NCBI GenBank assembly: GCA_022841475.1
Contig: JALHRJ010000021.1
Location: forward strand, 1-64,000
Direction of reading: 5' to 3'
DNA: 64,000 nt
DNA from: Cyclobacteriaceae bacterium
GTDB lineage: Bacteria > Bacteroidota > Bacteroidia > Cytophagales > Cyclobacteriaceae
The position numbers and the translations under genes were made by a program. How positions within the stretch are numbered: the stretch's first letter is position 1; each line of letters starts with the position of its first letter. This document shows positions 1-8,857 of the stretch, one piece after another. The notes below the pieces were generated by a model. The model was not told the DNA's origin. It did not search any database and saw nothing but the letters and a program-made list of their open reading frames with translations.

Positions 1-747
1 CGCATGGTGCAACGCCTGAACGATTGGGCGCCCAACGATGCAGGTGGATTAGAAATAGAAGTTGACATGAAGTCTTATAATGAATTTACACTTTGGCGCG
101 AAGACTTCAGTAGGTATATGTCGCATATCCAGGAAGAGATTGACAATGATCCTGAGGTTACGAATAAATTTTTTGCAACTATTTCTGCAATCCTTGACTA
201 TAAGTTCGATTTTGATAAAGTCACCATGGAAGAGTCTGCCCGGAAGATTGGCGAATCGATGGATTATGACCTATATCTCCAAACGGTACGCGATAAATAT
301 ATTCAGGTATTTGAGTGGCTGGACTTGATTAAGCGGCAGGTGAAAATATTGTTGGTAGTCATTTTAGTGGTGGTATGTGTAAACATGATTTCGGTTATAT
401 TGATTTTGGTGATGGAGCGAACGCAAATGGTTGGAATATTAAAGGCGATGGGTGCGCAAAATAGATTTATCAGGTCTGTTTTTCTGTACAACGGTATGAA
501 CCTTATCGCGAAGGGACTTTTCTTTGGAAATGTTGTAGGACTTGGACTTTGTTTTCTTCAAGACCAGTTTAAGTTCATTTCATTAAATCCGCATGATTAC
601 TATATGGAGTATGTACCGATTCAGTGGAGTTGGGCTACGGTAGTGTTATTGAATGTGATAATTTTTGTTACCGTACTTATCGTACTCCTATTACCTACCC
701 GTTTTATTACCCGCATCAATCCCATTCAGGCGATTCGATTTGATTAA
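1..747 (+). CDS. FtsX-like ABC transporter permease, C-terminal part
   Basis: The reading frame is open at the left window edge, so this is the C-terminal part of a longer protein. It shows one TM segment, then the cytoplasmic signature MVGILKAMGA, two further TM segments and the closing RINPIQAIRFD. That arrangement is typical of FtsX/LolC/LolE/MacB permeases, which extract lipoproteins or act as mechanotransducers with an ABC ATPase. The visible extracytoplasmic part precedes the TM helix at about residues 113-135. A LolC/E-type lipoprotein exporter is the best guess, but no ATPase partner is in view. The family is clear and the substrate is unknown. Confidence 0.8.
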   Translation, partial: RMVQRLNDWAPNDAGGLEIEVDMKSYNEFTLWREDFSRYMSHIQEEIDNDPEVTNKFFATISAILDYKFDFDKVTMEESARKIGESMDYDLYLQTVRDKYIQVFEWLDLIKRQVKILLVVILVVVCVNMISVILILVMERTQMVGILKAMGAQNRFIRSVFLYNGMNLIAKGLFFGNVVGLGLCFLQDQFKFISLNPHDYYMEYVPIQWSWATVVLLNVIIFVTVLIVLLLPTRFITRINPIQAIRFD

Positions 748-910
748 TCGGGTACCACAGGATGTAGATAATCTCTACAACTTTCCTAAATAGGTGAAAA
801 ATTAATTGGATCACATTTATCTAATAACCAAGTAGTTATAAAGTTTTTCTCGCTGTTGGTCCATCCAGCCTACCGTTTGTTACTCTACATGTAGATTAAA
901 CACAAAAGTT

Positions 911-1660
911 ATGACACAGAAATTGATACTTGGAGTGATTGCAATTGCTTTTTTTAGCAGTTGCAACGTAAAAGAAAACAAAGAATTGAAAGCCAAAGTC
1001 GACTCGCTTAATGTGGAGTTGATAACCAGCAAGCAAACGGCTGCCGTTCTTCACGATGTTAGCGTAATGTTGGATTCTATAGAATCAAGCAGGATGCTTC
1101 TGAGATCCGGAGTGGTTGAAGGTACTAATTATAATGATTATGCTGGTCGCATGAGCAACTTGAATGCATATATCAAGGAAACTCAGATTAAGTTAGATGA
1201 AATGGAGACTACATTAAAGAAGACCAGGAATTCATCTTCCACCTATGCTGCCATGGTAAAAAAACTGAAAACAGAGTTGGAAACTAGCACACAGCAGGTT
1301 GCCGCTTTGCAAATCGAAGTTGAGAAGTACCGGGCCGATAATCAGCTTTTGGCCAGTACGGTAGTTCAAAAAGATTCTTTACTTACTACCAACGCAGAGA
1401 CTATAAAGGTAAAAGAACAAGATATAGCCACGCTTGAAACCAAAGTTCAGGATATCAGCACCAATGCTACGCTTACTCAAGCTGATCTTCTGTATGCGCA
1501 GGGTCAGGCATTAGAGACTGCTGCTGCCCGAACCAAACTGGCACCACGCAAGAAGAAGGACACGCAACGGGAAGCACTTGAACTTTATAAGCAATCATTT
1601 TCATTAGGGAAGCAAGAGGCTAAGGAAAAAATAGAAGAGCTAGAGAAAGAAGTCAGCTAG
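911..1660 (+). CDS. coiled-coil lipoprotein of unknown function
   Basis: This 249-residue protein starts with a lipoprotein signal peptide ending in FFSSC (lipid-modified Cys at about residue 18). The rest is almost entirely helical and charged, with long heptad-like stretches rich in K, E, L, T and Q, and so is predicted to be a coiled coil. It has no recognisable catalytic motif. Residues 205-245 hold an ARTKLAPRKKKDTQREALELY segment followed by a charged helix. It is probably anchored in the outer or inner membrane facing the periplasm. A hairpin terminator follows immediately, so it appears to be monocistronic. The lipoprotein call is well supported and the function is unknown. Confidence 0.75.
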   Translation: MTQKLILGVIAIAFFSSCNVKENKELKAKVDSLNVELITSKQTAAVLHDVSVMLDSIESSRMLLRSGVVEGTNYNDYAGRMSNLNAYIKETQIKLDEMETTLKKTRNSSSTYAAMVKKLKTELETSTQQVAALQIEVEKYRADNQLLASTVVQKDSLLTTNAETIKVKEQDIATLETKVQDISTNATLTQADLLYAQGQALETAAARTKLAPRKKKDTQREALELYKQSFSLGKQEAKEKIEELEKEVS

Positions 1661-1681
1661 GTGGGGGTTTAGCTGACTACC

Positions 1682-1713
1682 AACCTACCGGGGTATACCT
1701 GGTAGGTTTTTTT
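1682..1713 (+). terminator. intrinsic terminator after the coiled-coil lipoprotein gene
   Basis: The inverted repeat AACCTACC / GGTAGGTT (8 bp, 11-nt loop) is followed by a run of seven T. It lies 21 bp after the stop codon of the lipoprotein gene. Confidence 0.85.
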
Positions 1714-1906
1714 ATGCTATTAAGACTATGCGTTAAGTGCGGAAAATAGCAATCAAACTGCTGCATTGTGCTACAACCTAACCTGATGATTAGAATCATT
1801 GATTCGTATAACGTTCTAGCCATGAAAGGCTTGTAGAGCCCTACTTGCGTGGCACATGGATGGTAAACAAGGATGTATAGATAATTAAATTTTAAACTAA
1901 AAAAGT

Positions 1907-2206
1907 ATGAAAAAGGTAATTGCAATTTTGTCGTTTGTAGTGTTAGCTGGAACTACACAGGTAGTGAATGCTCAGGTCGCAGAAAGTCCCGTAAAAGAGG
2001 TTGCTCAACAGGATGAGAAAGTGAAAATTACTGTGGACGAACTTCCCGCTGCAGTGAAGAAGACTCTGGAGGGTGTAGATTATGAGGGATGGAACATTGA
2101 AACAGTTCTTCATAATAAGACAAAAGACTCTTATGAGTTGCAAGTGAAAAAAGATGCTGATGAAAAAACGCTGAAATTCGATAAAGAGGGGAACTCAATC
2201 GTATAA
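1907..2206 (+). CDS. secreted PepSY-like small protein
   Basis: This 99-residue protein has a cleavable signal peptide ending near VVNAQ at residues 18-23. The mature part is a small alpha/beta domain: a helix ITVDELPAAVKKTLEG, then two strand segments ending in a KTLKFDKEGNSIV-type C-terminus. That pattern matches the PepSY-like (DUF2874, BLIP-like) periplasmic proteins common in Bacteroidota, thought to bind or inhibit partner proteins, but no partner is evident here. It is monocistronic and ends at a strong terminator. The fold assignment is moderately sure and the role is unknown. Confidence 0.7.
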   Translation: MKKVIAILSFVVLAGTTQVVNAQVAESPVKEVAQQDEKVKITVDELPAAVKKTLEGVDYEGWNIETVLHNKTKDSYELQVKKDADEKTLKFDKEGNSIV

Positions 2207-2232
2207 TTAGTAGCACTTAAATCATTTGAAAT

Positions 2233-2265
2233 AAAAAAGAAAGCCGGAGTCGGCTTTCTTTTTTA
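2233..2265 (+). terminator. intrinsic terminator after the PepSY-like gene
   Basis: AAAAAAGAAAGCCG / CGGCTTTCTTTTTT forms a long perfect stem with a GAGT loop. The 3' arm is itself the T-tract. It sits only about 11 bp before the response-regulator start, so that gene probably has its own promoter or depends on read-through. Confidence 0.9.
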
Positions 2266-2275
2266 TTTTTAACCC

Positions 2276-3622
2276 ATGGGATCAATTTTAGTGATTGAGG
2301 ATGATCGCACGTTTGCACGTATTTTAGAGGGCTTTCTTGCTAAACATAACTTTAAAGTAACGGTCTGTTTTTCCGGCAATGAGGGAGTGAAGGTATTTTC
2401 AGAACAATCTTTTCAGCTTGTTTTGTTGGATTACCGATTGCCTGATTCCAATGGCCTCGAAATTCTTGAGTCTCTGAAAAAGATCCAGCCAGAAATAGCC
2501 GTGATCATCATGACAAGTTTCTCGGATATACGCACAGCTGTAAAAGCTATTCGAGCTGGTGCATTAGAGTATATCACCAAGCCGGTTAACCCAGACGAAT
2601 TATTGATGCTATTAAAAGGAGCTCTTGAAAAAGAAGTACCGACTCCTTTGAAAAAATCTGCACTTCCTGAATTTGTGGAGGGGAAAAGCAATATCTCCAG
2701 GCAACTTCAGGAGCATATTCGACTGGTTGCACCCACCGATCTTACTGTAATCATTCAGGGTGAAAGCGGTACCGGAAAGGAACATGTAGCTCGCTCCATT
2801 CATCAATTAAGTAAACGATCTAACAAGCCTTTTGTGGCTGTTGACTGTGGTGCATTATCAAAAGAACTGGCGGCCAGTGAATTGTTTGGTCATCTTAAGG
2901 GATCCTTTACGGGTGCCGTAAATGATAAGAAGGGACAAATGGAAGTGGCGCAAGGTGGCACCTTGTTTCTAGATGAAGTTGGCAATTTATCCTATGAGGT
3001 TCAAATAAAATTGTTGCGGGCTATTCAGGAAAGAATTATCCAACCCCTGGGAAGTAACAAAGAGATTAAAGTAGATGTGCGCATTATTACTGCTACCAAT
3101 GACGATCTGTATGAAAGTTCCCGGACAGGAACCTTCCGTGAAGATCTTTACCACAGGTTGAATGAATTCAAGCTACAGGTTCCACCTCTCCGTAATCGCC
3201 TTGAGGACTTAACTGAATTTATTGAGTTTTTCAGGGTAAAGGCGAATGAAGAGTTGGCGAGAACTACCAAGGGTTTTTCTGCTGAGGTGATTGAACTCTT
3301 TAAGAAATATGATTGGCCTGGTAACTTGCGTGAAATGAAAAATGTAATTAAGCGCTCTGTTTTATTAACGCAAAATTCCATTATTGTTGCAGCAACCCTA
3401 CCTCCGGAAATGGTTGAGGCTATTGGCACCTTAAGTCATGGCTTGAATGCAATGCCTGGTGGCAATCCGTATGATTTAAAAGCTCAACAAGAAATTAATG
3501 AGCGTGAAACGATTATTAAAATTCTTCAAGAAGTAAAATATAATAAATCCAAGGCTGCACGCTTACTCAATATTGATCGGAAGACGCTGTATCTTAAAAT
3601 GGAGAAATATAACATAGAATAG
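2276..3622 (+). CDS. sigma-54-dependent NtrC-family response regulator
   Basis: This 448-residue protein has the NtrC layout. An N-terminal receiver domain (about 1-120) carries the acidic pocket IEDD and phospho-acceptor Asp52 in LLDYRLPDSNG. The AAA+ sigma-54 activation domain (about 140-370) has Walker A GESGTGKE (162-169), a GSFTGA loop (209-214) and Walker B FLDEVG. A C-terminal Fis-type helix-turn-helix contains NKSKAARLLNIDRKTLYLKM. The canonical GAFTGA sigma-54 contact loop is GSFTGA here, a tolerated change. It should activate sigma-54 promoters when phosphorylated. It converges with the hybrid kinase downstream: the two stop codons abut at 3622/3623, which suggests a cognate pair. 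Confidence 0.95.
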   Translation: MGSILVIEDDRTFARILEGFLAKHNFKVTVCFSGNEGVKVFSEQSFQLVLLDYRLPDSNGLEILESLKKIQPEIAVIIMTSFSDIRTAVKAIRAGALEYITKPVNPDELLMLLKGALEKEVPTPLKKSALPEFVEGKSNISRQLQEHIRLVAPTDLTVIIQGESGTGKEHVARSIHQLSKRSNKPFVAVDCGALSKELAASELFGHLKGSFTGAVNDKKGQMEVAQGGTLFLDEVGNLSYEVQIKLLRAIQERIIQPLGSNKEIKVDVRIITATNDDLYESSRTGTFREDLYHRLNEFKLQVPPLRNRLEDLTEFIEFFRVKANEELARTTKGFSAEVIELFKKYDWPGNLREMKNVIKRSVLLTQNSIIVAATLPPEMVEAIGTLSHGLNAMPGGNPYDLKAQQEINERETIIKILQEVKYNKSKAARLLNIDRKTLYLKMEKYNIE

Positions 3623-6091
3623 CTATAGCGATTTTGCTGTTATTAAATTTTCTGATATTTCTTTTTTAAAAGCCCGCAGTTGTTGAATAACAAAATTTAA
3701 CTCAGAAATCTCAGTTGTCTTTTTTCCCGTATGCAATTTCTGTTCAATATTTTTTAATTCATTGGACAGATACCGTGCTCCAAACTGACCTACGCGCCCT
3801 GCCAGCTGGTGAATAATTTCTCTTGCACCCCTCGCATCCTGATCAAGCAATCTCTTTTCAAGATCTATCAGGTTTTTAGAGGTTTCACTCACAAACTCTG
3901 AGATGATGGAATTGAGCAAGCCCTCATCACCGAGGGTCATTTTTTTCAAATAGCTTAAATCAATTTCGTTTGCTTGATTGGTTTCTTCAGTCTTTATTGA
4001 TTGTATCCCAATGCTTTCCAAAAAATCCTGTTCCCGAAAAGGTTTCGTAAGAATCCGGTCAAAACCACTTTGCATGATCGAAGCTTTTTCTTGTGGTAAC
4101 ACATGCGCGGTTAAGGCCACTACCACAAGATGGGGTGCACGATCTTTTAATTGTTTACATAATTCGACTCCATTTAGTGTGGGCATGCGAATATCCAGAA
4201 AGATCACTTTCACATTCTCTAAGTCTTCGGTCAATACTGCAATTGGGTCCTGAAAGGTTCTGTGCACCACCCGATTATTTTCTAGAATGAGACTGCAGAG
4301 TTTAAGAATCAGCGGATCATCATCAATCACCCAAACGGGTCCTGCAAAGGAATTGGCTATGGAGACGGGAATGCCTTTTGACTGAATGGGAGCTAAGTCT
4401 TTTTGAAAAGTCATAGTAATGGAAAACTCCGAACCCACGCCAGTCTCACTTTTTACTTCGATAGTTCCATGTTGTAAATCGACTAGTTTCTTTACAATGG
4501 ATAGACCAAGACCTGAACCGCCATAGTGTCGATTAATATCTCCTGCCCCTTGTTCAAATTGTTTAAAGATGCGTTCCTGATCTTCAGTGGGGATTCCCTT
4601 TCCGGTATCAGAAATCTGAAATTGAAAAGTGATATTGCTTTCAGTTTCTTTGAGCACCTTCCCGGTAAAATGTACACTTCCCGCTTTGGTGAATTTGATG
4701 GCGTTGCTCAACAGGTTATACAATATTTGTCGTAATCTAAAAGAGTCTCCAAGTACCTGCGTAGACGAATCGGTAATATGTATGATGTATTCCAATTTTT
4801 TTTGATCTGCCTGCACCTGAATAACGGAGGCGATTTCATGAAGCAGATCCTCTAAACAGAATGCGTCTTGTGAAAGCGTAAATTGTCCGGATTCAATACG
4901 GCTATAATCCAGTACTTCGTCTACAATATGTAGTAGATGTTCAGATGACTGTTGAATCGCATGTACAATATCTGGTTTTTGCGAGTCTTTAAGTTGTTCA
5001 GAAAATCCTATAATGGATTGGAGTGGTGTGCGAATCTCGTGACTCATATTCGCCAAGAAGCGTTGTTTTACCTGGCCCAGCTGCTCGGCTTCATTTTTTG
5101 ATTTTATTAATTGGAGCCTGTAATAATTGCTGCGTGAGATGTCTACCATTATCAGGAAAACCAGCAAGGCAGCCAGCAAGAAAAAGACAATTATAATAAT
5201 TCCGATTCGGCTAATACTCGAGGATACTACTCCCGCTGCTTCGGTATTTTTATTTTCAATCAGCATCATCTCTTCGGCCTCTACTTCTTGAAGGATCGAC
5301 AACAGTTGATTGATCAATGTGATATTGGTGTTGATCAGGTTAAGCTCACGACCTAGCATTTCTTTGGTTTGTACCTGTTGGTCTTCATCCAGCTTTTTCA
5401 TGATGCGACCAATCTCTACAATAGCGCTGTCTTGTTTAGCTACCGCCAATGTATCTACCTGGGTGTTTATTTCTTCTGTAATGGAAACTCTATTGACGGA
5501 ATCCTTTTTCTTACCTCCGAACAGTCGACCCAAAAAATTCCGTTTTTTTTCCTCCGGCAAATAGGTGGTGGTGGTTGTTTTAGTTTGACTGGTTGTCACA
5601 CTACTATCAGCAGTTGGTTTACGTTGGACTAATATTTCCGAAAGCGAATCGAGCTGATAGGAGAACGATTTGTTGGATATGAGCTCTGATTTTAATTTGA
5701 GATAATCCAGAAGCAGATAATCACGCTTAGCCAGAATTCGTTTCATGGTCAGAAGCCTTTCTGTTTGCTCATTGTTTTCCCAAGGCATTTTGGAAAGGGA
5801 ATCAAGGGTTGCTGCCAACTTTTTAGATTCGTGTAAAAATGCCCGATACGGTTTGTTTGGATTTTTAATAGCATCTGCCCGTTGCTCCTGGTCAAGTCGC
5901 GTAATCTGTTCAAAAAGACTATTAAGGGCCTTTAATTTTTGATTGGGCACTGAGAGTTCGTCTACTTTAACGAGAAGACTGTCAAAACTTATGTATGTAG
6001 TGATCATAGCCAACCCAATAGCCAGGCAAGCCAGGATAAAGGCAGCAATTACTTTTCCCCGTAAGGGGGATAAAAATGATTTTTCCTTCAT
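3623..6091 (-). CDS. hybrid sensor histidine kinase with receiver and HPt domains
   Basis: This 822-residue membrane sensor has TM1 (about 13-35), a large helical extracytoplasmic domain (about 36-290) and TM2 (about 296-317). A HisKA dimerisation helix follows with phospho-His351 in NMSHEIRTPLQS, then a HATPase_c domain with DTGKGIP and GGSGLGLSI boxes, a receiver domain with FLDIRMP, and a C-terminal HPt-like helix bundle with IIHQLAGRVGQFGA. The extracytoplasmic part has a Ser/Thr-rich, then Lys-rich, disordered patch at about 160-200. Phosphate could pass His-Asp-His and then to the convergent NtrC-type regulator, although that route is inferred. The sensed signal is unknown. Confidence 0.93.
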   Translation of the reverse strand: MKEKSFLSPLRGKVIAAFILACLAIGLAMITTYISFDSLLVKVDELSVPNQKLKALNSLFEQITRLDQEQRADAIKNPNKPYRAFLHESKKLAATLDSLSKMPWENNEQTERLLTMKRILAKRDYLLLDYLKLKSELISNKSFSYQLDSLSEILVQRKPTADSSVTTSQTKTTTTTYLPEEKKRNFLGRLFGGKKKDSVNRVSITEEINTQVDTLAVAKQDSAIVEIGRIMKKLDEDQQVQTKEMLGRELNLINTNITLINQLLSILQEVEAEEMMLIENKNTEAAGVVSSSISRIGIIIIVFFLLAALLVFLIMVDISRSNYYRLQLIKSKNEAEQLGQVKQRFLANMSHEIRTPLQSIIGFSEQLKDSQKPDIVHAIQQSSEHLLHIVDEVLDYSRIESGQFTLSQDAFCLEDLLHEIASVIQVQADQKKLEYIIHITDSSTQVLGDSFRLRQILYNLLSNAIKFTKAGSVHFTGKVLKETESNITFQFQISDTGKGIPTEDQERIFKQFEQGAGDINRHYGGSGLGLSIVKKLVDLQHGTIEVKSETGVGSEFSITMTFQKDLAPIQSKGIPVSIANSFAGPVWVIDDDPLILKLCSLILENNRVVHRTFQDPIAVLTEDLENVKVIFLDIRMPTLNGVELCKQLKDRAPHLVVVALTAHVLPQEKASIMQSGFDRILTKPFREQDFLESIGIQSIKTEETNQANEIDLSYLKKMTLGDEGLLNSIISEFVSETSKNLIDLEKRLLDQDARGAREIIHQLAGRVGQFGARYLSNELKNIEQKLHTGKKTTEISELNFVIQQLRAFKKEISENLITAKSL

Positions 6092-6221
6092 GCGTGTATA
6101 GCCACCACTACTATGCCAGATATTTATGTGAACGAATATAGGAACTAAATCGTGCCTGCGAGATAATGAAGTTTAGATGTCTCTTTTTAAAGCCTTGGCC
6201 AAACTGGTATGTTGGGATTTT

Positions 6222-6530
6222 TTACATCCATGTTTGTAAATTCAGAATCGTAAATGCTATCTGAATGATGATTAAGAGATAGGTTATTGCTTTGCTAAAA
6301 ATTCTATCCTTCGAAAGGAGTATAATAGAGATAATTCCAAATGACAATAAAGCCAACAATAGTTTATCGGGTGAAAGCCAATCAGGAACGAAGTGAACGA
6401 AGGTGTTGACGCGAGCTTCTTGTGATGGATATTTATTATATGAATAAATCCATATCGACCAACCATAAATATTTAAGACAATTGAGATAAATACCAAAAA
6501 TCTTTTTGAATTCTTCATACTAAAGAACAC
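6222..6530 (-). CDS. small three-TM membrane protein, unknown
   Basis: This 102-residue protein has three hydrophobic segments (about 11-30, 56-73 and 80-98), separated by a polar loop of SYNKYPSQEARVN type. There is an in-frame ATG four codons downstream (MKNSKRF), so the start could be either. No domain is recognised. It lies on the same strand as the TM-anchored protein and the GT2 gene upstream, with a gap of about 110 bp. Codon usage looks normal, and the regular TM spacing supports a real gene. Confidence 0.5.
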   Translation of the reverse strand: MFFSMKNSKRFLVFISIVLNIYGWSIWIYSYNKYPSQEARVNTFVHFVPDWLSPDKLLLALLSFGIISIILLSKDRIFSKAITYLLIIIQIAFTILNLQTWM

Positions 6531-6639
6531 GTGCTGGATGGCGAAAATTACTTCTTGTCCTTGTTGTTTTTTGTAGCAGGCAGGCTCTGCTTATCTGTAC
6601 TTTATTAAACACGTTTAAACAGTTCAGGCTATGAGTTGA

Positions 6640-7314
6640 TTAGCTTCCGTCATCGGCATTAAATATTAATTTTTTATCTGTCTCATTGATTAATTTAAGA
6701 CAAAATGAATTCAAATCTGAGGTTGCCATTTTTGAATAATCAAGATGGCTTTCACGAAACGTCTTCTTTAATTCTCTGAGCCGATCGATCAATACAGTTG
6801 TTTGTTGTCCAGGGCCAGGTTTAAAATCCATTATTTCCTTTTCGAATGCCCGAAGGGTAAGATTAAATTGATTCTCCTGGAGGCCTTTTAAACGATTGAT
6901 GGTTGTTAAATATAATGAGTCTGCGGAGATTCCATAAGTAAGTAGATTTGTATAAGCTATTTCCCATTCATTTTGAGAAATTATGTTTAGAATTTCCCCA
7001 CGGTGACGGAAAAGTTTTTCCCACATATAATCTCTGGCTTTGAATGGTTCTTTTTCCACAACAGAAATTCTGCTAGCTTCTACAATATCTTCTTCAATTA
7101 GTTCATAAAAAGATAATTGAATTTGAATAACCTGATTTACAGTATTAAGGGTTTTTGCGATTTCGACACGCGTGCGGGTAGCATTTTCAAGAATCTGAAT
7201 TCTTTGTTCATTTCTCCAGGTTATTAGAACTGATATTGCAGAGAAAACAATCGAGATTACAGTTATTAATTCGCCAATAGTGATTCTATTGTCAATAGAA
7301 AAGAAAGACTTCAT
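6640..7314 (-). CDS. membrane-anchored helical protein, unknown
   Basis: This 224-residue protein has one N-terminal TM segment (about 12-32, ELITVISIVFSAISVLITW). A mostly helical, charged domain follows, beginning with a coiled-coil-like stretch containing NEQRIQILENATRTRVEIAKTLNTV. It has no known catalytic motif. Its ATG is 3 bp after the stop codon of the GT2 gene, so the two are probably co-transcribed. A scaffolding or envelope role next to the glycosyltransferase is possible but unproven. Confidence 0.6.
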   Translation of the reverse strand: MKSFFSIDNRITIGELITVISIVFSAISVLITWRNEQRIQILENATRTRVEIAKTLNTVNQVIQIQLSFYELIEEDIVEASRISVVEKEPFKARDYMWEKLFRHRGEILNIISQNEWEIAYTNLLTYGISADSLYLTTINRLKGLQENQFNLTLRAFEKEIMDFKPGPGQQTTVLIDRLRELKKTFRESHLDYSKMATSDLNSFCLKLINETDKKLIFNADDGS

Positions 7315-7317
7315 AGG

Positions 7318-8064
7318 TCAAACCGTTATGTACTTCTTAAACCAACTCTGTATGGTCATTTGCATCACACCAAAAAATGCTTCTTTAAAAATTCCGGCCG
7401 ACATTTTGGATTGGCCACGGGTACGGTCAGTAAACACAATAGGAACTTCAGAGAGGAGAAAGCCGTATTTCCACGTTAAAAATTTCATTTCAATCTGAAA
7501 GGCGTAGCCCACAAACTTTATTTCGTCTAGTGGAATTATCTCCAACACTTTTCTGCGGTAACAAACAAAGCCAGCAGTGGTATCATGCACGGGGATGCCG
7601 GTGATCAATTGAACATACTTGCTGGCAAAGAAGGAAAGCAACACCCGGCCCATAGGCCAGTTGACTACATTTACTCCGGTAGCGTAACGAGAGCCAATGG
7701 CAAGGTCCTGGCCCCACTCAGCACAGGTTAAATATAGATTGACAAGGTCTTTGGGGTTGTGAGAAAAATCAGCATCCATTTGAAGGACAAAATCGTATTG
7801 ATGCTGCATGGAATAACGGAACCCTTCGATGTAAGCAGTACCCAAACCCGATTTGCCGGGACGCTGCAACAAGTGCAACCGGGTTTCTTGTTCAGTATTA
7901 TAATTTTTCTGCAAATCCTTTACAAGGTCAGCGGTGCCATCGGGTGAGTTATCGTCTACAATAAGGATGTCGAAATCTTTGGGTAGCGAAAATACCGCGT
8001 CAATGATAAGGGTGATATTTTCCTTTTCATTATAGGTAGGTATAATGACAATCGCGTTGTTCAA
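7318..8064 (-). CDS. polyprenol monophosphomannose synthase-like GT2 glycosyltransferase
   Basis: This 248-residue GT-A enzyme has IPTYNEKENI at the nucleotide-binding start, VDDNSPDGTADL, the metal-binding QMDADFSHNP (DxD), and a W-containing C-terminal acceptor region KMSAGIFKEAFFGVMQM. Length and motifs match the dolichyl/polyprenyl-phosphate mannose synthase family without the C-terminal TM pair, which transfers mannose (or a related hexose) from a GDP- or UDP-sugar to polyprenyl phosphate at the inner membrane. It heads a likely operon with the downstream TM-anchored protein and is divergent from gmhB. Confidence 0.9.
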   Translation of the reverse strand: MNNAIVIIPTYNEKENITLIIDAVFSLPKDFDILIVDDNSPDGTADLVKDLQKNYNTEQETRLHLLQRPGKSGLGTAYIEGFRYSMQHQYDFVLQMDADFSHNPKDLVNLYLTCAEWGQDLAIGSRYATGVNVVNWPMGRVLLSFFASKYVQLITGIPVHDTTAGFVCYRRKVLEIIPLDEIKFVGYAFQIEMKFLTWKYGFLLSEVPIVFTDRTRGQSKMSAGIFKEAFFGVMQMTIQSWFKKYITV

Positions 8065-8228
8065 AAGCCTTTTGGTTATGCCTGTGTGAAGTAATGCAGA
8101 CTTAACAAATCTAAATAAAAGAGGTTGTGAAACAATCTCCCGACAGCCTAACCGAACAGGAAATTAGACTGCTGGTTGGTTTGGATTGACAGAATGCCTT
8201 ATCATTGAGGTTGAAAACACAGAATTTC

Positions 8229-8738
8229 ATGAATAAATGCATATTTCTTGACCGCGATGGGGTATTGAATAAGGATAATCCGAACTATACCTACCAGGTT
8301 GAGAACTTCGAAATTCTGCCTGGGGTGGTAGAGGCGTTGGCGGAGTTAAAAAGTGCTGGGTTCTTGTTGTTGGTTGTTACCAATCAGTCGGGTATTGCTC
8401 AAAAACTTTATACGCAACAACAAATGGAGGCTTGCCATGCATATTTTCAACAAGCCTGCGGCAACCGGATTGATCACTTTTATTTTTGCCCGTACCATCC
8501 AACGGTTACGGCTTCGCTGGCACGTAAGCCGGGTTCCTTAATGTTTGAGAAAGCCATTGCACGGTTTGATATTGACATCGCTAAATCCTGGATGGTAGGC
8601 GATCGGGGTCGTGATATTATTCCTGCCCGGGAGTTAGGCATTCGCACCATACAAATCGGGCACGAGATTGAACCTGAAAACCGGGCCGATTACCAGGTTG
8701 AAACTTTGCTTGAAGCAGCCCGGTTAATTCTTAAATAA
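8229..8738 (+). CDS. gmhB: D-glycero-beta-D-manno-heptose-1,7-bisphosphate 7-phosphatase-like HAD enzyme
   Basis: This HAD-superfamily phosphatase has FLDRDGVLNKD (nucleophile and acid Asp), VTNQSGIA (motif II Thr), an RKPG loop Lys and MVGDRGRDI (motif III/IV). The start is placed at 8229 because the family begins right at the DRDGV motif; a further in-frame start exists 24 bp upstream. GmhB acts in the ADP-heptose branch of LPS synthesis. Oddity: the usual GmhB zinc loop has paired cysteines before RKP, but here the loop reads CPYHP then TVTASLARKPG, with only one Cys and one His. It may be zinc-free or act on histidinol or another sugar phosphate. Confidence 0.85.
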   Translation: MNKCIFLDRDGVLNKDNPNYTYQVENFEILPGVVEALAELKSAGFLLLVVTNQSGIAQKLYTQQQMEACHAYFQQACGNRIDHFYFCPYHPTVTASLARKPGSLMFEKAIARFDIDIAKSWMVGDRGRDIIPARELGIRTIQIGHEIEPENRADYQVETLLEAARLILK

Positions 8739-8857
8739 ATCAAAAGTTCACTTTCAATTTATAATGCCCTAGGTTATCTGATCCAGGTATGACAAACGAT
8801 AGCCAGGCCAAATCAATGCGGCATCTCCTATTCATATTTATATCCAGAATCTTTATC

